Assembly: GCA_002331385.1 (NCBI GenBank)
Contig: DCYB01000007.1
Span: 204,592 to 268,591, forward strand
Direction: 5' to 3'
Source of the DNA: Comamonadaceae bacterium UBA2121
GTDB taxonomy: Bacteria; Pseudomonadota; Gammaproteobacteria; Burkholderiales; Burkholderiaceae_C
DNA: 64,000 bases
The position numbers and the translations under genes were made by a program. Below are positions 26,601 to 34,770 of the stretch, piece by piece. Every line of letters begins with the position of its first letter. Positions within the stretch are counted from its first letter, which is position 1. The notes below the pieces were generated by a model. That model searched no databases. It was not told the DNA's origin and saw only the letters and a program-made list of their open reading frames with translations.

Positions 26601-26857
26601 TCGGCGACCTGTTGCGCGGACGCGCCGGGCCAGTAGGTGCGCACCACCATGGCGCGGAAGGTGAACGGAGGATCTTCGTCCTGCCCCAACTGGAAATAGG
26701 CCGCGATGCCCAGCAGCATCAGCACGACCATCAGATAGCGCGTGAGCGCCGCGTGGTCCAGCGCCCACTTGGAGAGATTGAAATGCGCCTTCGGCTGTTC
26801 CGGCGCTGGGTGTTCGGTGGACATGCGGTTCCCTGCAGACGAGTCGTCGGAAGTCAT
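23675..26857 (-). CDS. RND-family multidrug efflux transporter (inner-membrane pump)
   Basis: The 1060-residue protein has the AcrB-like layout of 12 transmembrane helices and two large periplasmic loops. The first helix (YLMVVLMLLGIAAYF) is followed by QDEDPPFTFRAMVV. The central helix block contains GLLVDDAIIAVE, whose paired aspartates belong to the proton relay. The second half repeats the pattern. It pumps substrates from the periplasm or inner membrane through an outer-membrane channel that is not encoded here. The ATG overlaps the stop of the adaptor gene (ATGA), so the two are coupled. An alternative start 12 codons later is possible. Substrate class is not predictable. Confidence 0.94.
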   Translation of the reverse strand: MTSDDSSAGNRMSTEHPAPEQPKAHFNLSKWALDHAALTRYLMVVLMLLGIAAYFQLGQDEDPPFTFRAMVVRTYWPGASAQQVAEQVTDKLERTLQEVPYADKIRSYSKPGESQIILELKDSSRPSEVANVWYQVRKKIGDMRYTLPGNIQGPFFNDEFGDVYGVIYALHGDGYSYAELKDFADEVRQQLLRVKDVAKVEQFGVQDEKVWVEVSQKRLAQMGLDFNSVLQQLGAQNAVESAGAIQSPQDVVQVRVGGQFTSVEQLREMPIRGANGNQLRLGDIADVHRGYVDPPTVKMRFDGHEVIGLGISMTKGGDIVALGKSLREAAQKIQGTLPAGVELAQVQDQPAAVHNSVYEFVHVLIEAVVIVLAVSFISLGLHKGGRFGWHIDYRPGLVVAITIPLVLAVTFLAMNYFNIGLHKVSLGSLIIALGLLVDDAIIAVEMMVRKMEEGYDKERAATFAYDITAKPMLTGTLITAAGFLPIGIAKSMTGEYTFAIFAVTVIALLLSWLVSVYFVPYLGTLLLKVKPREPDAPPHEMFDSAFYMRFRRAVGWCVQHRWITIIATVLIFVLGLFGMTRVQQQFFPDSNRPEIMVDLWFPEGTPFAANEAVTRRVEKRLMEMQGVKSVATWVGSGTPRFYLPLDQVFPQTNVSQFIVDTEDLKVREQIRLALPRMLAEEVPEARGRVKLLPSGPPVPYPVQFRVIGSEPKHLRERADEVKDILRANTNMLGVNDNWNESVKVIRLEVDQAKARALGVTSQAIAQASRTMFSGTTIGQYREGDRLIEIVLRQSPDERSAISDIANAYLPTASGKSIPLTQIAKPVFTWEPGVLWRWNRDYAITVQGDIVEGMQGATVTQELLPALRQLEARWRESGDQGVRIEVAGAVEESSKGSASIVAGVPIMLFAIFTLLMLQLHSFSRAVLVFITGPLGIAGVAAALLLLNRPFGFVALLGVIALMGMIQRNAVILIDQIELDRAKGVPTWNAIIEATVRRMRPIVLTAAAAVLAMIPLSRSVFWGPMAVAIMGGLIVATVLTLLTLPAMYAAWFRVRKPEEETA

Positions 26858-28047
26858 TGCGCTTGCGATGCCTTGGCATCAGGCTGCGACAACTTGGGCT
26901 GGTACACCGTCACCTTCTGGTTGGGCGCAAGCACATGCACGCCGGTCGCCACCACCTGCATGCCGGGCTCCAGCCCCGCTGCGATGACGGCCTCGTTGCC
27001 GTCCGCCGTCGCCACCTGCACGACCTGCGAGCGCACGGTGCCGGTGCCCTTGTCGTACACCCACACGGCCGTCTGCCCGCCTTCCTGGCGCAGCGCCGTA
27101 GTGGGCAAGGTCATCGCCGAGACGCCCTCGCGGCTCATCGCGCTGGGCTCGACGTAGACCGTTGCGCCGAGCGGCGGCACCTTGTCGCCGTCGATCGCCA
27201 CCTTCACCAGAAAGGTGCGCGTGACCGGATCGGCACTTGCCGCCACTTCGCGCACCTGGCCCTTGAGATTCGCCCCTTCAGCCCAGGGACGCACGGCCAC
27301 CGGCTGTCCCGTGCGCAGCAGGCCGACCTTGTCCTCCGGCACGGAAAACACCGCGTCGCGCGGGCCGTCCTGCGCAATGCGCACCACCGGCGTTCCCGCA
27401 GACACCACTTGCCCGGGCTCTGCGTCGATGCTGGTGATGATGCCGGACACGTCGGCCACGAGGCGCGTGTAGCTGGTCTGGTTGCCTTCCGCTGCCAGTT
27501 GCGCATTGGCCTGATCGAGCGTGGCCTGCGCGGCCTTCACCGAAGCCTCGCGGCGCTCCAGTTCGGCGCTGCTGATGAAGTTCTGTTCCTTGAGTCGGGC
27601 GTAGCGCTTGAAGTCCGCCGCCGCCAGATCGCGCTGCGTCTTCGCCGCGGTCACTTGCGCCTGCGCGGCCTGCGCCGAGAGCTGGTAGTCGCGCGGATCG
27701 AGCTGGGCCAATGCCTGCCCTGCGGTCACATGCTGGCCCAGTTCGGCCTGACGCTGCACGATCTTGCCCGGCACGCGAAAGCCGATGCGCGACTCCACGC
27801 GCGCGCGCACTTCGGCGGAATATTCCAGTTGCGCCTTGAGCGGCTCGGCCCCCACGGTGAGCAACTTCACGGCGCGGATCGGTTCGGGCTCGGGCTCCTT
27901 GCGCGAGCAGCCGGACAGCGCCGCGGCGCCCACCAGCGCCATCACGCCCAGCGCCAACCAATGCGGCTTTCGGCGCTGTTCGACGCGAGCATGCGCCTGC
28001 GTTTGTCTCGACCGGCACAACGGGTTTTCACGCGCACACATGCTCAT
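26854..28047 (-). CDS. RND efflux periplasmic adaptor (membrane fusion protein)
   Basis: Adaptor linking the RND pump to an outer-membrane channel. A lipobox (AALSGC) near residue 47 suggests a lipid-anchored periplasmic protein. The barrel-sandwich halves (GFRVPGKIVQRQAELGQ and YTRLVADVSGIITSI) flank a coiled coil of about 90 residues (AQAAQAQVTAAKTQRD and onward). The ATG at 28047 is chosen over a GTG at 28059 because of a GGA at good spacing. The upstream region holds a TetR-type operator shared with the divergent hpnC, but no regulator gene lies next to it. Confidence 0.92.
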   Translation of the reverse strand: MSMCARENPLCRSRQTQAHARVEQRRKPHWLALGVMALVGAAALSGCSRKEPEPEPIRAVKLLTVGAEPLKAQLEYSAEVRARVESRIGFRVPGKIVQRQAELGQHVTAGQALAQLDPRDYQLSAQAAQAQVTAAKTQRDLAAADFKRYARLKEQNFISSAELERREASVKAAQATLDQANAQLAAEGNQTSYTRLVADVSGIITSIDAEPGQVVSAGTPVVRIAQDGPRDAVFSVPEDKVGLLRTGQPVAVRPWAEGANLKGQVREVAASADPVTRTFLVKVAIDGDKVPPLGATVYVEPSAMSREGVSAMTLPTTALRQEGGQTAVWVYDKGTGTVRSQVVQVATADGNEAVIAAGLEPGMQVVATGVHVLAPNQKVTVYQPKLSQPDAKASQAQ

Positions 28048-28064
28048 GACTAGATCCACAAATT

Positions 28065-28088
28065 ATTAATGACTGACTGGTTAGTAAT
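28065..28088. promoter_or_regulatory. TetR-type palindromic operator candidate
   Basis: Imperfect 24-bp dyad with outer half-sites ATTA.T.AC and GT.A.TAAT around TGACTGACTGG. It lies just upstream of the adaptor gene and 44 bases before the chosen hpnC start, so a bound protein could affect both. Confidence 0.5.
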
Positions 28089-28131
28089 CTATGAGAGGTG
28101 GCATCACCTTGTCAAGCGTGACAATAGCGGG

Positions 28132-29007
28132 GTGAACCCCTCTTTCCCGCCCTCCTCCTCTGAAGCGATACAGGCTGCGCCGGTCACGCATTACGAAAAT
28201 TTTCCGGTCGCGTCCCTGTTGTGTCCGCCCCACCTGCGGGCGCCCATTGCCGCCATTTACGCTTTTGCGCGCACGGCAGACGATCTGGCCGACGAGGGCG
28301 ATGCCACGCCGGAGCAACGCCTTGCCGATCTGCAGGCATACCGACACGAACTCGCACGCATAGCGCAGGGTGATGCACCAGCGGCGCGCTGGGCTCAGGT
28401 GTTCGGGCCGCTGCAAGCCACCATCCGGCAGCACGATCTGCCGGTGGCGTTGCTGGACGACCTGCTCGACGCCTTCATGCAAGACATTGCCTACACGCGC
28501 GATGGGCGCACCTATGCCACGCGCGCCGAATTACTCGACTACTGCCGCCGCTCCGCCAATCCTGTGGGGCGGCTGCTGCTGCATCTCTATCACGTGAACG
28601 ACGCGACCGCCCTGGCGCAAAGTGATGACATCTGCTCTGCCCTGCAACTCATCAACTTCTGGCAGGACCTGAGCCAGGACATTCCGCGCCAGCGCCACTA
28701 TCTGACCGATGCCGACTGCCTGCGCCACCACGTCCAACGCGACGAGTTGACGCGCATGGCGCGCTCCTCGCGCACGGACCAACTCATCATGGATAACGCC
28801 GCCTGGGCGCGCCAGACCATGCTGCGCGGCGCACCGCTGGTGCATGCGCTCGCCGGCCGCATCGGTTGGGAGCTGCGCCTGGTGGTGCAAGGCGGTCTGC
28901 GCATCCTCGACAAGGTCGAGGCGCTGAACGGCGGCAGCCTCACCACGCGGCGCAAAGTGGGCACGCTGGATTTTCCGCTGATGCTCCTGCGCGCAGCGCG
29001 CATGTGA
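28132..29007 (+). CDS. hpnC: Hydroxysqualene synthase HpnC
   Basis: In the HpnCDE route, HpnC converts presqualene diphosphate to hydroxysqualene on the way to squalene. The 291-residue protein has the trans-isoprenyl synthase fold. The first aspartate motif is TADDLADEGD (Asp50, Asp51, Asp54), and the second is the degenerate NFWQDLSQDIPRQRHYL typical of HpnC. A GTG at 28132 is the best start; an ATG 63 bases upstream would fall inside the operator region. It is separated from hpnDE by about 8 kb, with seven genes of other functions between them. Confidence 0.9.
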   Translation: MNPSFPPSSSEAIQAAPVTHYENFPVASLLCPPHLRAPIAAIYAFARTADDLADEGDATPEQRLADLQAYRHELARIAQGDAPAARWAQVFGPLQATIRQHDLPVALLDDLLDAFMQDIAYTRDGRTYATRAELLDYCRRSANPVGRLLLHLYHVNDATALAQSDDICSALQLINFWQDLSQDIPRQRHYLTDADCLRHHVQRDELTRMARSSRTDQLIMDNAAWARQTMLRGAPLVHALAGRIGWELRLVVQGGLRILDKVEALNGGSLTTRRKVGTLDFPLMLLRAARM

Positions 29008-29028
29008 GGCCAGAACAGCGCCCGCCGT

Positions 29029-29754
29029 TCAAGCCAGCCAACGCAGCAAGCGGTCCAACCCACCCGCATCCACGGCGACGTCGGCGTGATCGCGCAGCGC
29101 GGCCTGGGCATGGAACGCAACCGCCAGTCCCGCCGCGTCGAGCATCGGCACATCGTTCGCGCCATCGCCCACGGCAATCGCTTGCTGCGGCGCAATGCCC
29201 ATGCGCGCGCACGCCTGAAGCAGGCGCTGGCGTTTGCCGTCGGCATTCACAAACGCCGCGCCGGGTTGGGGATGAATGCGCCCGGTGAACCGTTCGCCGT
29301 CAAATTCGAGCACGTTGGCGTGAATCTCATCCAGCGCCAAGCGCGCCATCAATGCATCGGCAAAAAAAGTGAATCCGCCCGAGATCAGCACACAGCGCAG
29401 ACCGTGGCGCTGGCAGGCTTGCACCAGCTCCGCCGCGCCGTGCGTCAACGGCATGCGCGTGTCACGCACCTTTGCAAACGTGGCCCGCGATACGCCCTGG
29501 AACAGCGCCATGCGCTGACGCAGGTTGTGCTCGAAATCCACCGCCGTGTTCTGCATGGCCGCCTGCGTCAGCGCACGCACCTCATCGGCGCGCCCGGTCA
29601 GTTCCGCCAGTTCGTTCACGGTTTCTGCCGCCACCAGCGTCGCGTCCATGTCGAACGCGATGAGCCTGAAATCCTGCATCGCGGGCGGCTGGGCGCAACG
29701 CATCCACACACCGTCTTCCACCACCTGCCAGGGCGGCCTGCTGTCCATCCTCAT
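29029..29754 (-). CDS. serB: Phosphoserine phosphatase
   Basis: Last step of serine synthesis: removes phosphate from O-phosphoserine. The 241-residue HAD-family protein has the nucleophile motif FDMDATLV with Asp35 and Asp37, the ISGGF motif II, and GVGDGANDVPML-type motif IV (here VGDGANDVPML). The usual serine after DMD is alanine here; the DxDxT core is preserved. The ATG overlaps the stop of the upstream LysR gene (ATGA), so they form one unit. An N-terminal ACT-like domain, present in some SerB proteins, is missing. Confidence 0.92.
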   Translation of the reverse strand: MRMDSRPPWQVVEDGVWMRCAQPPAMQDFRLIAFDMDATLVAAETVNELAELTGRADEVRALTQAAMQNTAVDFEHNLRQRMALFQGVSRATFAKVRDTRMPLTHGAAELVQACQRHGLRCVLISGGFTFFADALMARLALDEIHANVLEFDGERFTGRIHPQPGAAFVNADGKRQRLLQACARMGIAPQQAIAVGDGANDVPMLDAAGLAVAFHAQAALRDHADVAVDAGGLDRLLRWLA

Positions 29755-30656
29755 GGGCCCACACCCTCTTTCTGCGCCACCGCGCTCAACCAGTCGACAA
29801 AGCGGCGCGCTGTCGTCCCCAGAGGGCTGCCCGGTTTGAACAGGGCATAGACGCCGCTGGCGGGCAAGCGCGGCTGCGCAAACAAGGTCTTGAGGCGACC
29901 ACCCTGCACATCGTCCTCCACCAGACACCACGGCACGAGCGCCATGCCCAGATCATTCATGGCCGCCTGCACGCAGAGGAACTGGTGATCGAACACCGGC
30001 CCCGGCAATTGCGCTGGCACTTCAATGCCCGCCAGACTGAACCAGCGTGGCCACGCATCCATCTCGCCCGTCACATGCAGCAGCGGATGGCCCAGGCACT
30101 GTTGCGGCGTGCGAATGCCATGACGCTGGATATAACGGGGCGACGCCACCGGCAGCAAATGGTCATCCATGAAACGCACACAGGTCGCGTCTGCACGTTG
30201 CAGGGGCGAGCGCAATATGACCACGTCATTGCCCGCATCGGATTGCTCGATGAACTGCCGGTTCACGGTGGTGAGTTGCACCTCCACTCCCGGCTCCCAA
30301 TCCTGAAAATCCGAGAGGCGCGGAATCAGCCACTTCATCGCCAGCGACGGCGTTGCGCACACCCGCAGTACGCGCGGCGCGTCTGACGTTCTCACCGCCT
30401 GCGTCGCGCTGGCAATGCGCTCCAGACAGACCTGCACTTCCGTGAAATATTCGCGCGCATGCGGCAGCAACACCACGCCACGCGCCTCGCGTGCAAAAAG
30501 GGGGCGTCCGAGAAACTCCTCCAGCAACCGGATTTGCTGGCTGACCGCGCTGTGCGTGATGCTCAGTTCGTCCGCCGCGGCGGTGAAATTGGCATGCCTT
30601 GCCGCCGCTTCAAAAGCGCGCAAGGTTTTGAGTGGAGGCAGAGCACGTCGGGCCAT
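29751..30656 (-). CDS. LysR-family transcriptional regulator (GcvA-like)
   Basis: The 301-residue protein has an N-terminal winged helix-turn-helix (LKTLRAFEAAARHANFTAA, then ITHSAVSQQIRLLEE) and a periplasmic-binding-like effector domain. The sequence is closest in feel to GcvA-type regulators, which often start with PPLKTLRAFEAAARH. It is divergent from the ABC importer operon at 30959 and overlaps serB downstream. It may regulate the importer, itself, or serine metabolism. Effector unknown. Confidence 0.9.
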   Translation of the reverse strand: MARRALPPLKTLRAFEAAARHANFTAAADELSITHSAVSQQIRLLEEFLGRPLFAREARGVVLLPHAREYFTEVQVCLERIASATQAVRTSDAPRVLRVCATPSLAMKWLIPRLSDFQDWEPGVEVQLTTVNRQFIEQSDAGNDVVILRSPLQRADATCVRFMDDHLLPVASPRYIQRHGIRTPQQCLGHPLLHVTGEMDAWPRWFSLAGIEVPAQLPGPVFDHQFLCVQAAMNDLGMALVPWCLVEDDVQGGRLKTLFAQPRLPASGVYALFKPGSPLGTTARRFVDWLSAVAQKEGVGP

Positions 30657-30958
30657 GGCATGCGGCGCTCAACACGCTGTCCCAATGGCAATGGCCCAGC
30701 CCGCCCGACGCCGGCCTGCGGCAATTCCATCCATTTCAGGGGTGCACAAACGCATCATGGAAGCGAATCCGGCCACTGGCCACACAAGGGTTAACCCGAC
30801 TATTTCAGGATCATGACGATTGCATGACAACCACTGCATCTTAGTAGAGATAGCCATAAGAAAAACTAACGGCTAACCCCACAAAATAGCGCTGGATGGA
30901 AAGCCAAGGTCTTCCTATCATTTTTTTCGCGGACACATTCCGTGAAACCAGTGCACCC
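30657..30958. other. Divergent control region of the LysR gene and ABC importer operon
   Basis: 302 bases with no gene. A perfect 10-bp palindrome GGGTTAACCC lies at 30788-30797, and the AT-richer part from 30820 to 30930 probably holds the importer promoter. No clear LysR T-N11-A site could be chosen with confidence. Confidence 0.5.
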
Positions 30959-32032
30959 ATGGCATCCATCACCATCGACGGCATCGTCAAGCAATTCGGC
31001 GGCAACACGGTTCTGCAGAACCTGTCCCTGCATATTCCCGACGGCGCGTTCTACACCCTGCTCGGTCCCAGCGGCTGCGGCAAGACCACGCTGCTGCGCT
31101 GCATCGCAGGCTTTTACGAGCCCGATGGCGGCAGGCTGCTGTTCGACAAGGACGATGTGACGCGCGTGTCCACACACCATCGCGATATCGGCATGGTGTT
31201 CCAGGACTACGCGCTGTTTCCCGACAAGACGGCGTTTGACAACGTCGCCTACGGCCTGCGCGCGCGCAAGGTCGCCAAACCCGACATCAGGCAACGCGTG
31301 GGCGAAGCGCTGGAAAAAGTAGGCCTCGCGGCACTCGCAGACCGCTATCCCGCGCAGATGAGTGGCGGTCAGCGCCAGCGTGTGGCGTTGGCACGTGCGC
31401 TGGTGATCCGCCCGCGCGTGCTGCTCATGGACGAGCCGCTGTCCAATCTGGACGCCAAGATGCGCCTGCAGATGCGCGACGTGATTCTCGATCTGGTGCG
31501 CGAGGCCGGTATCACCACCGTGTTCGTCACGCACGATCAGGAAGAAGCGCTGGCCATGTCCGACCGCATCGCCATCATGGACCGTGGACGCATCGCGCAA
31601 CTGGGCACGCCCGAAGAACTGTATGGCACGCCGGTGAACGCCTATGTGGCGGACTTCATCGGCTCCGCCAATGTGCTGCCGGTGACGCTGCAATCGCCTC
31701 CGCACTGCGAGCCCGCACGCGCGCACTACACACTGGCTGGTCGCGTCCTGGACGGAATGGGCGAAGTGGACAGCGCCAGTACCGAAGGCACGCTGATTGC
31801 GCGCCCCGAAGACTTGTCGCTCATGACCCCTGCGCCGCACGTGCCCAATGCGGTGCTGGGCAAGGTGGTGCGCCGCCAGTATCTGGGCTTCAAGACGGCG
31901 TATCGCATCCAGTTGCATGACGGCCCCGAAATTCGCGTAGAGCTGCATGCGGGCAACACCGTGGCCGACTTTCAGGAAGGCGATGCAGTGCAGGTGCTGG
32001 TGCCAGCAGACTGCCGCATCGTCGCCGCGTAA
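30959..32032 (+). CDS. ABC transporter ATP-binding protein (Fbp/Pot type)
   Basis: ATPase of a binding-protein-dependent importer, 357 residues. Walker A is LGPSGCGKTTLLR, the signature is MSGGQRQRVALARA, Walker B is VLLMDEPLSNLD, and the switch histidine is in VFVTHDQEEA. The C-terminal third is a TOBE domain, as in iron(III), polyamine and 2-aminoethylphosphonate importers. The ATG at 30959 starts MASITIDGIVKQFG; a frame extending to 30896 lacks similarity. Permease and binding protein follow in order. Confidence 0.94.
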   Translation: MASITIDGIVKQFGGNTVLQNLSLHIPDGAFYTLLGPSGCGKTTLLRCIAGFYEPDGGRLLFDKDDVTRVSTHHRDIGMVFQDYALFPDKTAFDNVAYGLRARKVAKPDIRQRVGEALEKVGLAALADRYPAQMSGGQRQRVALARALVIRPRVLLMDEPLSNLDAKMRLQMRDVILDLVREAGITTVFVTHDQEEALAMSDRIAIMDRGRIAQLGTPEELYGTPVNAYVADFIGSANVLPVTLQSPPHCEPARAHYTLAGRVLDGMGEVDSASTEGTLIARPEDLSLMTPAPHVPNAVLGKVVRRQYLGFKTAYRIQLHDGPEIRVELHAGNTVADFQEGDAVQVLVPADCRIVAA

Positions 32033-32050
32033 TCACGGGAGCATCGGACC

Positions 32051-33697
32051 ATGAAGATTCAATGGTGGCCCTGGGGATTTCTCACACTGGTGTGTCTGGC
32101 GCTGCTGGGCTTCTTCGTGCTGTATCCGCTGGGCGTGCTGTTCAGCAACAGCGTGCTCGATGATGACGGCGGCTACTCGCTGCAGGCCTTTGTCACGCTG
32201 CTGCACGACACGCAGTACGTGAAGGCGTTCTGGAACACGCTACTGCTCGGTTTCAGCGTCACGCTCTGCACAGTGCTGGTCGGCGTGCCGTTTGCGTACA
32301 TGGTGGCGCGCTATGAGTTTCCGCTGAAAAATCTGGTGGCCGTATTGCCCGTGCTCACCATCGTCATCCCGGAAATCATCGTTGGCCAGTCGTGGTTGCT
32401 GGTGCTGGGCAACAACGGGCTGATCACCAATTTCTTCGCGGACCACGGCATCGAGCTGCCCTCGTTCTATGGCTGGACGGGCATGATTTTTTCGATGACG
32501 CTGGTGTACTACACCTACATCTATCTGGGCGTGCTGGCCGCGCTGCGCGGTTTTGACGGGCAGTTGGAAGAAGCCGGTCTGAGCCTGGGCACATCGCCGC
32601 TGGAGACCAAGTTCCGCGTGCTCGTTCCCGTCATGCTGCCGGCGGTGCTGGTGAATGCACTGGTGGTGTTCACGCTGGTGGTGGGCAACTTTGCCCTGTC
32701 GATGTTGCTGGGCAGCCGCGTGCCGCTGCTTTCGGTGATGACCTACAACACCTTCGTGAGCGAGATGGGCGGCAGCCCCGCGCTGCAAAGCGCCATGTCG
32801 GTGGTGTCGATCGGCATCGTGGCGGTGGTGCTGTTCGTGCAAAAGCGCGTGGTGGAACGCAAGATCTACACCATGACGCAAGGCCGCGCACCAGCGGCGG
32901 AACGCGTGCGCTCGTGGAAGTCGGCGCTGTTCACCGGCTCGGTCGGCGTGATCGTGCTCGCCTCGCTGCTGCCGCTGATCGTGGTGTTCATTGCCGCGTT
33001 CACCGCCACCAGCGGGCCCGTGATGCAATGGGGCTCGTGGTCGCTGGACAGTCTGGAGCGCGCCATCCGCAACGCGCCCGAGCCGATCATCAACTCGATC
33101 AAGTTCTCCACCGCCGCCACCGTCATCGGCGTGGCATTCGCCGTGCTGGTGAGCTATCTCACCATCAAGAAACGCAACGCCGCCACGCAACTGCTGGACT
33201 ACATCGTCGTGCTGCCGCTCACCATCTCGGGCACCGTGTTGGGTATTGCGCTGGTGCAGACCTTCAACTCCGGCTGGCTGGTGCTGGCAGGCACATCGGG
33301 AATCATGGTGCTGGCTTATGCCGTGCGTCGCCTGCCGTTTGCGGTGCGCAATGCCACGTCCACGCTGTTCAATATTCCGGAGTCCATCGAAGAAGCCTCC
33401 ATCAGCCTCGGCGTCTCACCGCTCAAGACGTTTTTCAAGGTGATCCTGCCCGCGATGAAGGCGTCGCTGATTTCTGCCGCGATCCTGATGTGGGTGACAA
33501 CCATCTCCGAGCTGTCCGCCTCCATCGTGGTCTATAGCGGCGGCCTGGAGACCATGCCGATCGCGATCTTCCGCCAGGTGGACGGGGGCCGTCTGGGCCT
33601 GGCGTCTGCATATGGCGCGGCGCTGGTCACGGTCATTCTGGTGCCCATTTTTGTGTCGATCAAGGTGTTCCGCATCAACCTGTTTTCCAGCAAGTGA
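32051..33697 (+). CDS. ABC transporter permease with two fused permease domains (FbpB-like)
   Basis: The inner-membrane protein of 548 residues has about 12 helices. Two EAA loops that contact the ATPase are visible: EEAGLSLGTSPLETKFR and EEASISLGVSPLKTFFK. The fusion of two permease modules in one chain is usual for FbpB-type importers. It starts 18 bases after the ATPase gene, with a GGGAGC element upstream. Transported compound not known. Confidence 0.93.
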   Translation: MKIQWWPWGFLTLVCLALLGFFVLYPLGVLFSNSVLDDDGGYSLQAFVTLLHDTQYVKAFWNTLLLGFSVTLCTVLVGVPFAYMVARYEFPLKNLVAVLPVLTIVIPEIIVGQSWLLVLGNNGLITNFFADHGIELPSFYGWTGMIFSMTLVYYTYIYLGVLAALRGFDGQLEEAGLSLGTSPLETKFRVLVPVMLPAVLVNALVVFTLVVGNFALSMLLGSRVPLLSVMTYNTFVSEMGGSPALQSAMSVVSIGIVAVVLFVQKRVVERKIYTMTQGRAPAAERVRSWKSALFTGSVGVIVLASLLPLIVVFIAAFTATSGPVMQWGSWSLDSLERAIRNAPEPIINSIKFSTAATVIGVAFAVLVSYLTIKKRNAATQLLDYIVVLPLTISGTVLGIALVQTFNSGWLVLAGTSGIMVLAYAVRRLPFAVRNATSTLFNIPESIEEASISLGVSPLKTFFKVILPAMKASLISAAILMWVTTISELSASIVVYSGGLETMPIAIFRQVDGGRLGLASAYGAALVTVILVPIFVSIKVFRINLFSSK

Positions 33698-33749
33698 CGC
33701 GCGCCGGATCCAGCGCCCTTTTTTTCAACCCACCCACGAGCGAGGCCCC

Positions 33750-34733
33750 ATGAAACTCACCGCCCTTTTGCAATCTGCACTTATCGCCGCCGGTCTGGCC
33801 GCGACCATGGCCCACGCTCAGACCGTGGTGCTGTACTCCTCCAACAACACGGAGACGATCGAGACCGCGCTGGACGTGGTGAAGAAGACGGCGCCCAACC
33901 TGAAGGTGCAACAGGTGACCGGCGGCACGGGATCGCTGATGAAGCGCATCCAGGCCGAAGCCAAGAACCCGCGCGGCGACGTGCTGTGGAGCGGCGGCTT
34001 CGGCACGCTGGGCGCTTACAAGGACCAGCTTCAGCCCTACAAGGCACCCGGCACGGAAGCGATTCCCGCGGAGTTTCGCGGCCCCAACGATCTGTGGATC
34101 GGCACCAACGTGCACGTGATGGTCATGATGGTCAACGAGCGCCAGCTCAAGGGCCTGCCCTCGCCCAAGACATGGTCAGATCTGATGAAGCCGGAATGGA
34201 AAGGCAAGTTCGCCATCACCGATCCGAGCAAGAGCGCCACGGCTTACATGCTGGTCTATGGCCTGCTCAAGCAGTTCGGCAAGGACGGGCTGGAGAAGAT
34301 TGCCGCCAATGCCTCGGTCACCTCATCGTCCGGCACCACGTACAAGGGCGTGGCCTCTGGTGAGTACGCCGTGGGCCTGACCATCGAATACGCGGCGCAG
34401 GAATATGTGGCGGGCGGCCAGAAAGAGATCAAGCTGGTCTACCCGATTGAAGGCAGTTATCTCGCGCCCGAAGGCATGTTCATCGTGAAGGGCGCGAAGA
34501 ACATGGACGCGGCCAAGACGCTCTACAACGCGCTCATGAGCAAGGAAGTGCAGGAAGCGGAACTGGTGAAGAACTTCCGCCGCCCGACCCGCACGGACAT
34601 CCAGGTGTCCAAGCTCACGACGCTGCCGGATCTGAAATCCATCAAGATTTTCCCGCTCAACCAAGACGCTGCCGCGCAAGAGTACGAGCAGCTCGTCGCG
34701 CTGTGGAACAACGCCGTGAGCAAGGCCCGCTGA
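33750..34733 (+). CDS. Periplasmic substrate-binding protein of the Fbp-type importer
   Basis: The 327-residue protein has a signal peptide cleaved after about residue 23 (TMAHA). The mature part begins QTVVLYSSNNTETIET and has the Venus-flytrap fold of the FbpA/PhnS family. Ferric-binding FbpA proteins carry adjacent tyrosines for iron; here the corresponding region reads VGLTIEYAAQEYV, without a clear Tyr-Tyr pair. That leaves an organic anion or phosphonate as possible substrate. It closes the operon and is convergent with the glycosyltransferase gene. Confidence 0.9.
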   Translation: MKLTALLQSALIAAGLAATMAHAQTVVLYSSNNTETIETALDVVKKTAPNLKVQQVTGGTGSLMKRIQAEAKNPRGDVLWSGGFGTLGAYKDQLQPYKAPGTEAIPAEFRGPNDLWIGTNVHVMVMMVNERQLKGLPSPKTWSDLMKPEWKGKFAITDPSKSATAYMLVYGLLKQFGKDGLEKIAANASVTSSSGTTYKGVASGEYAVGLTIEYAAQEYVAGGQKEIKLVYPIEGSYLAPEGMFIVKGAKNMDAAKTLYNALMSKEVQEAELVKNFRRPTRTDIQVSKLTTLPDLKSIKIFPLNQDAAAQEYEQLVALWNNAVSKAR

Positions 34734-34770
34734 TCCGGCACGCGAGCGCGTCCGACACGGCCGCAGCGGT

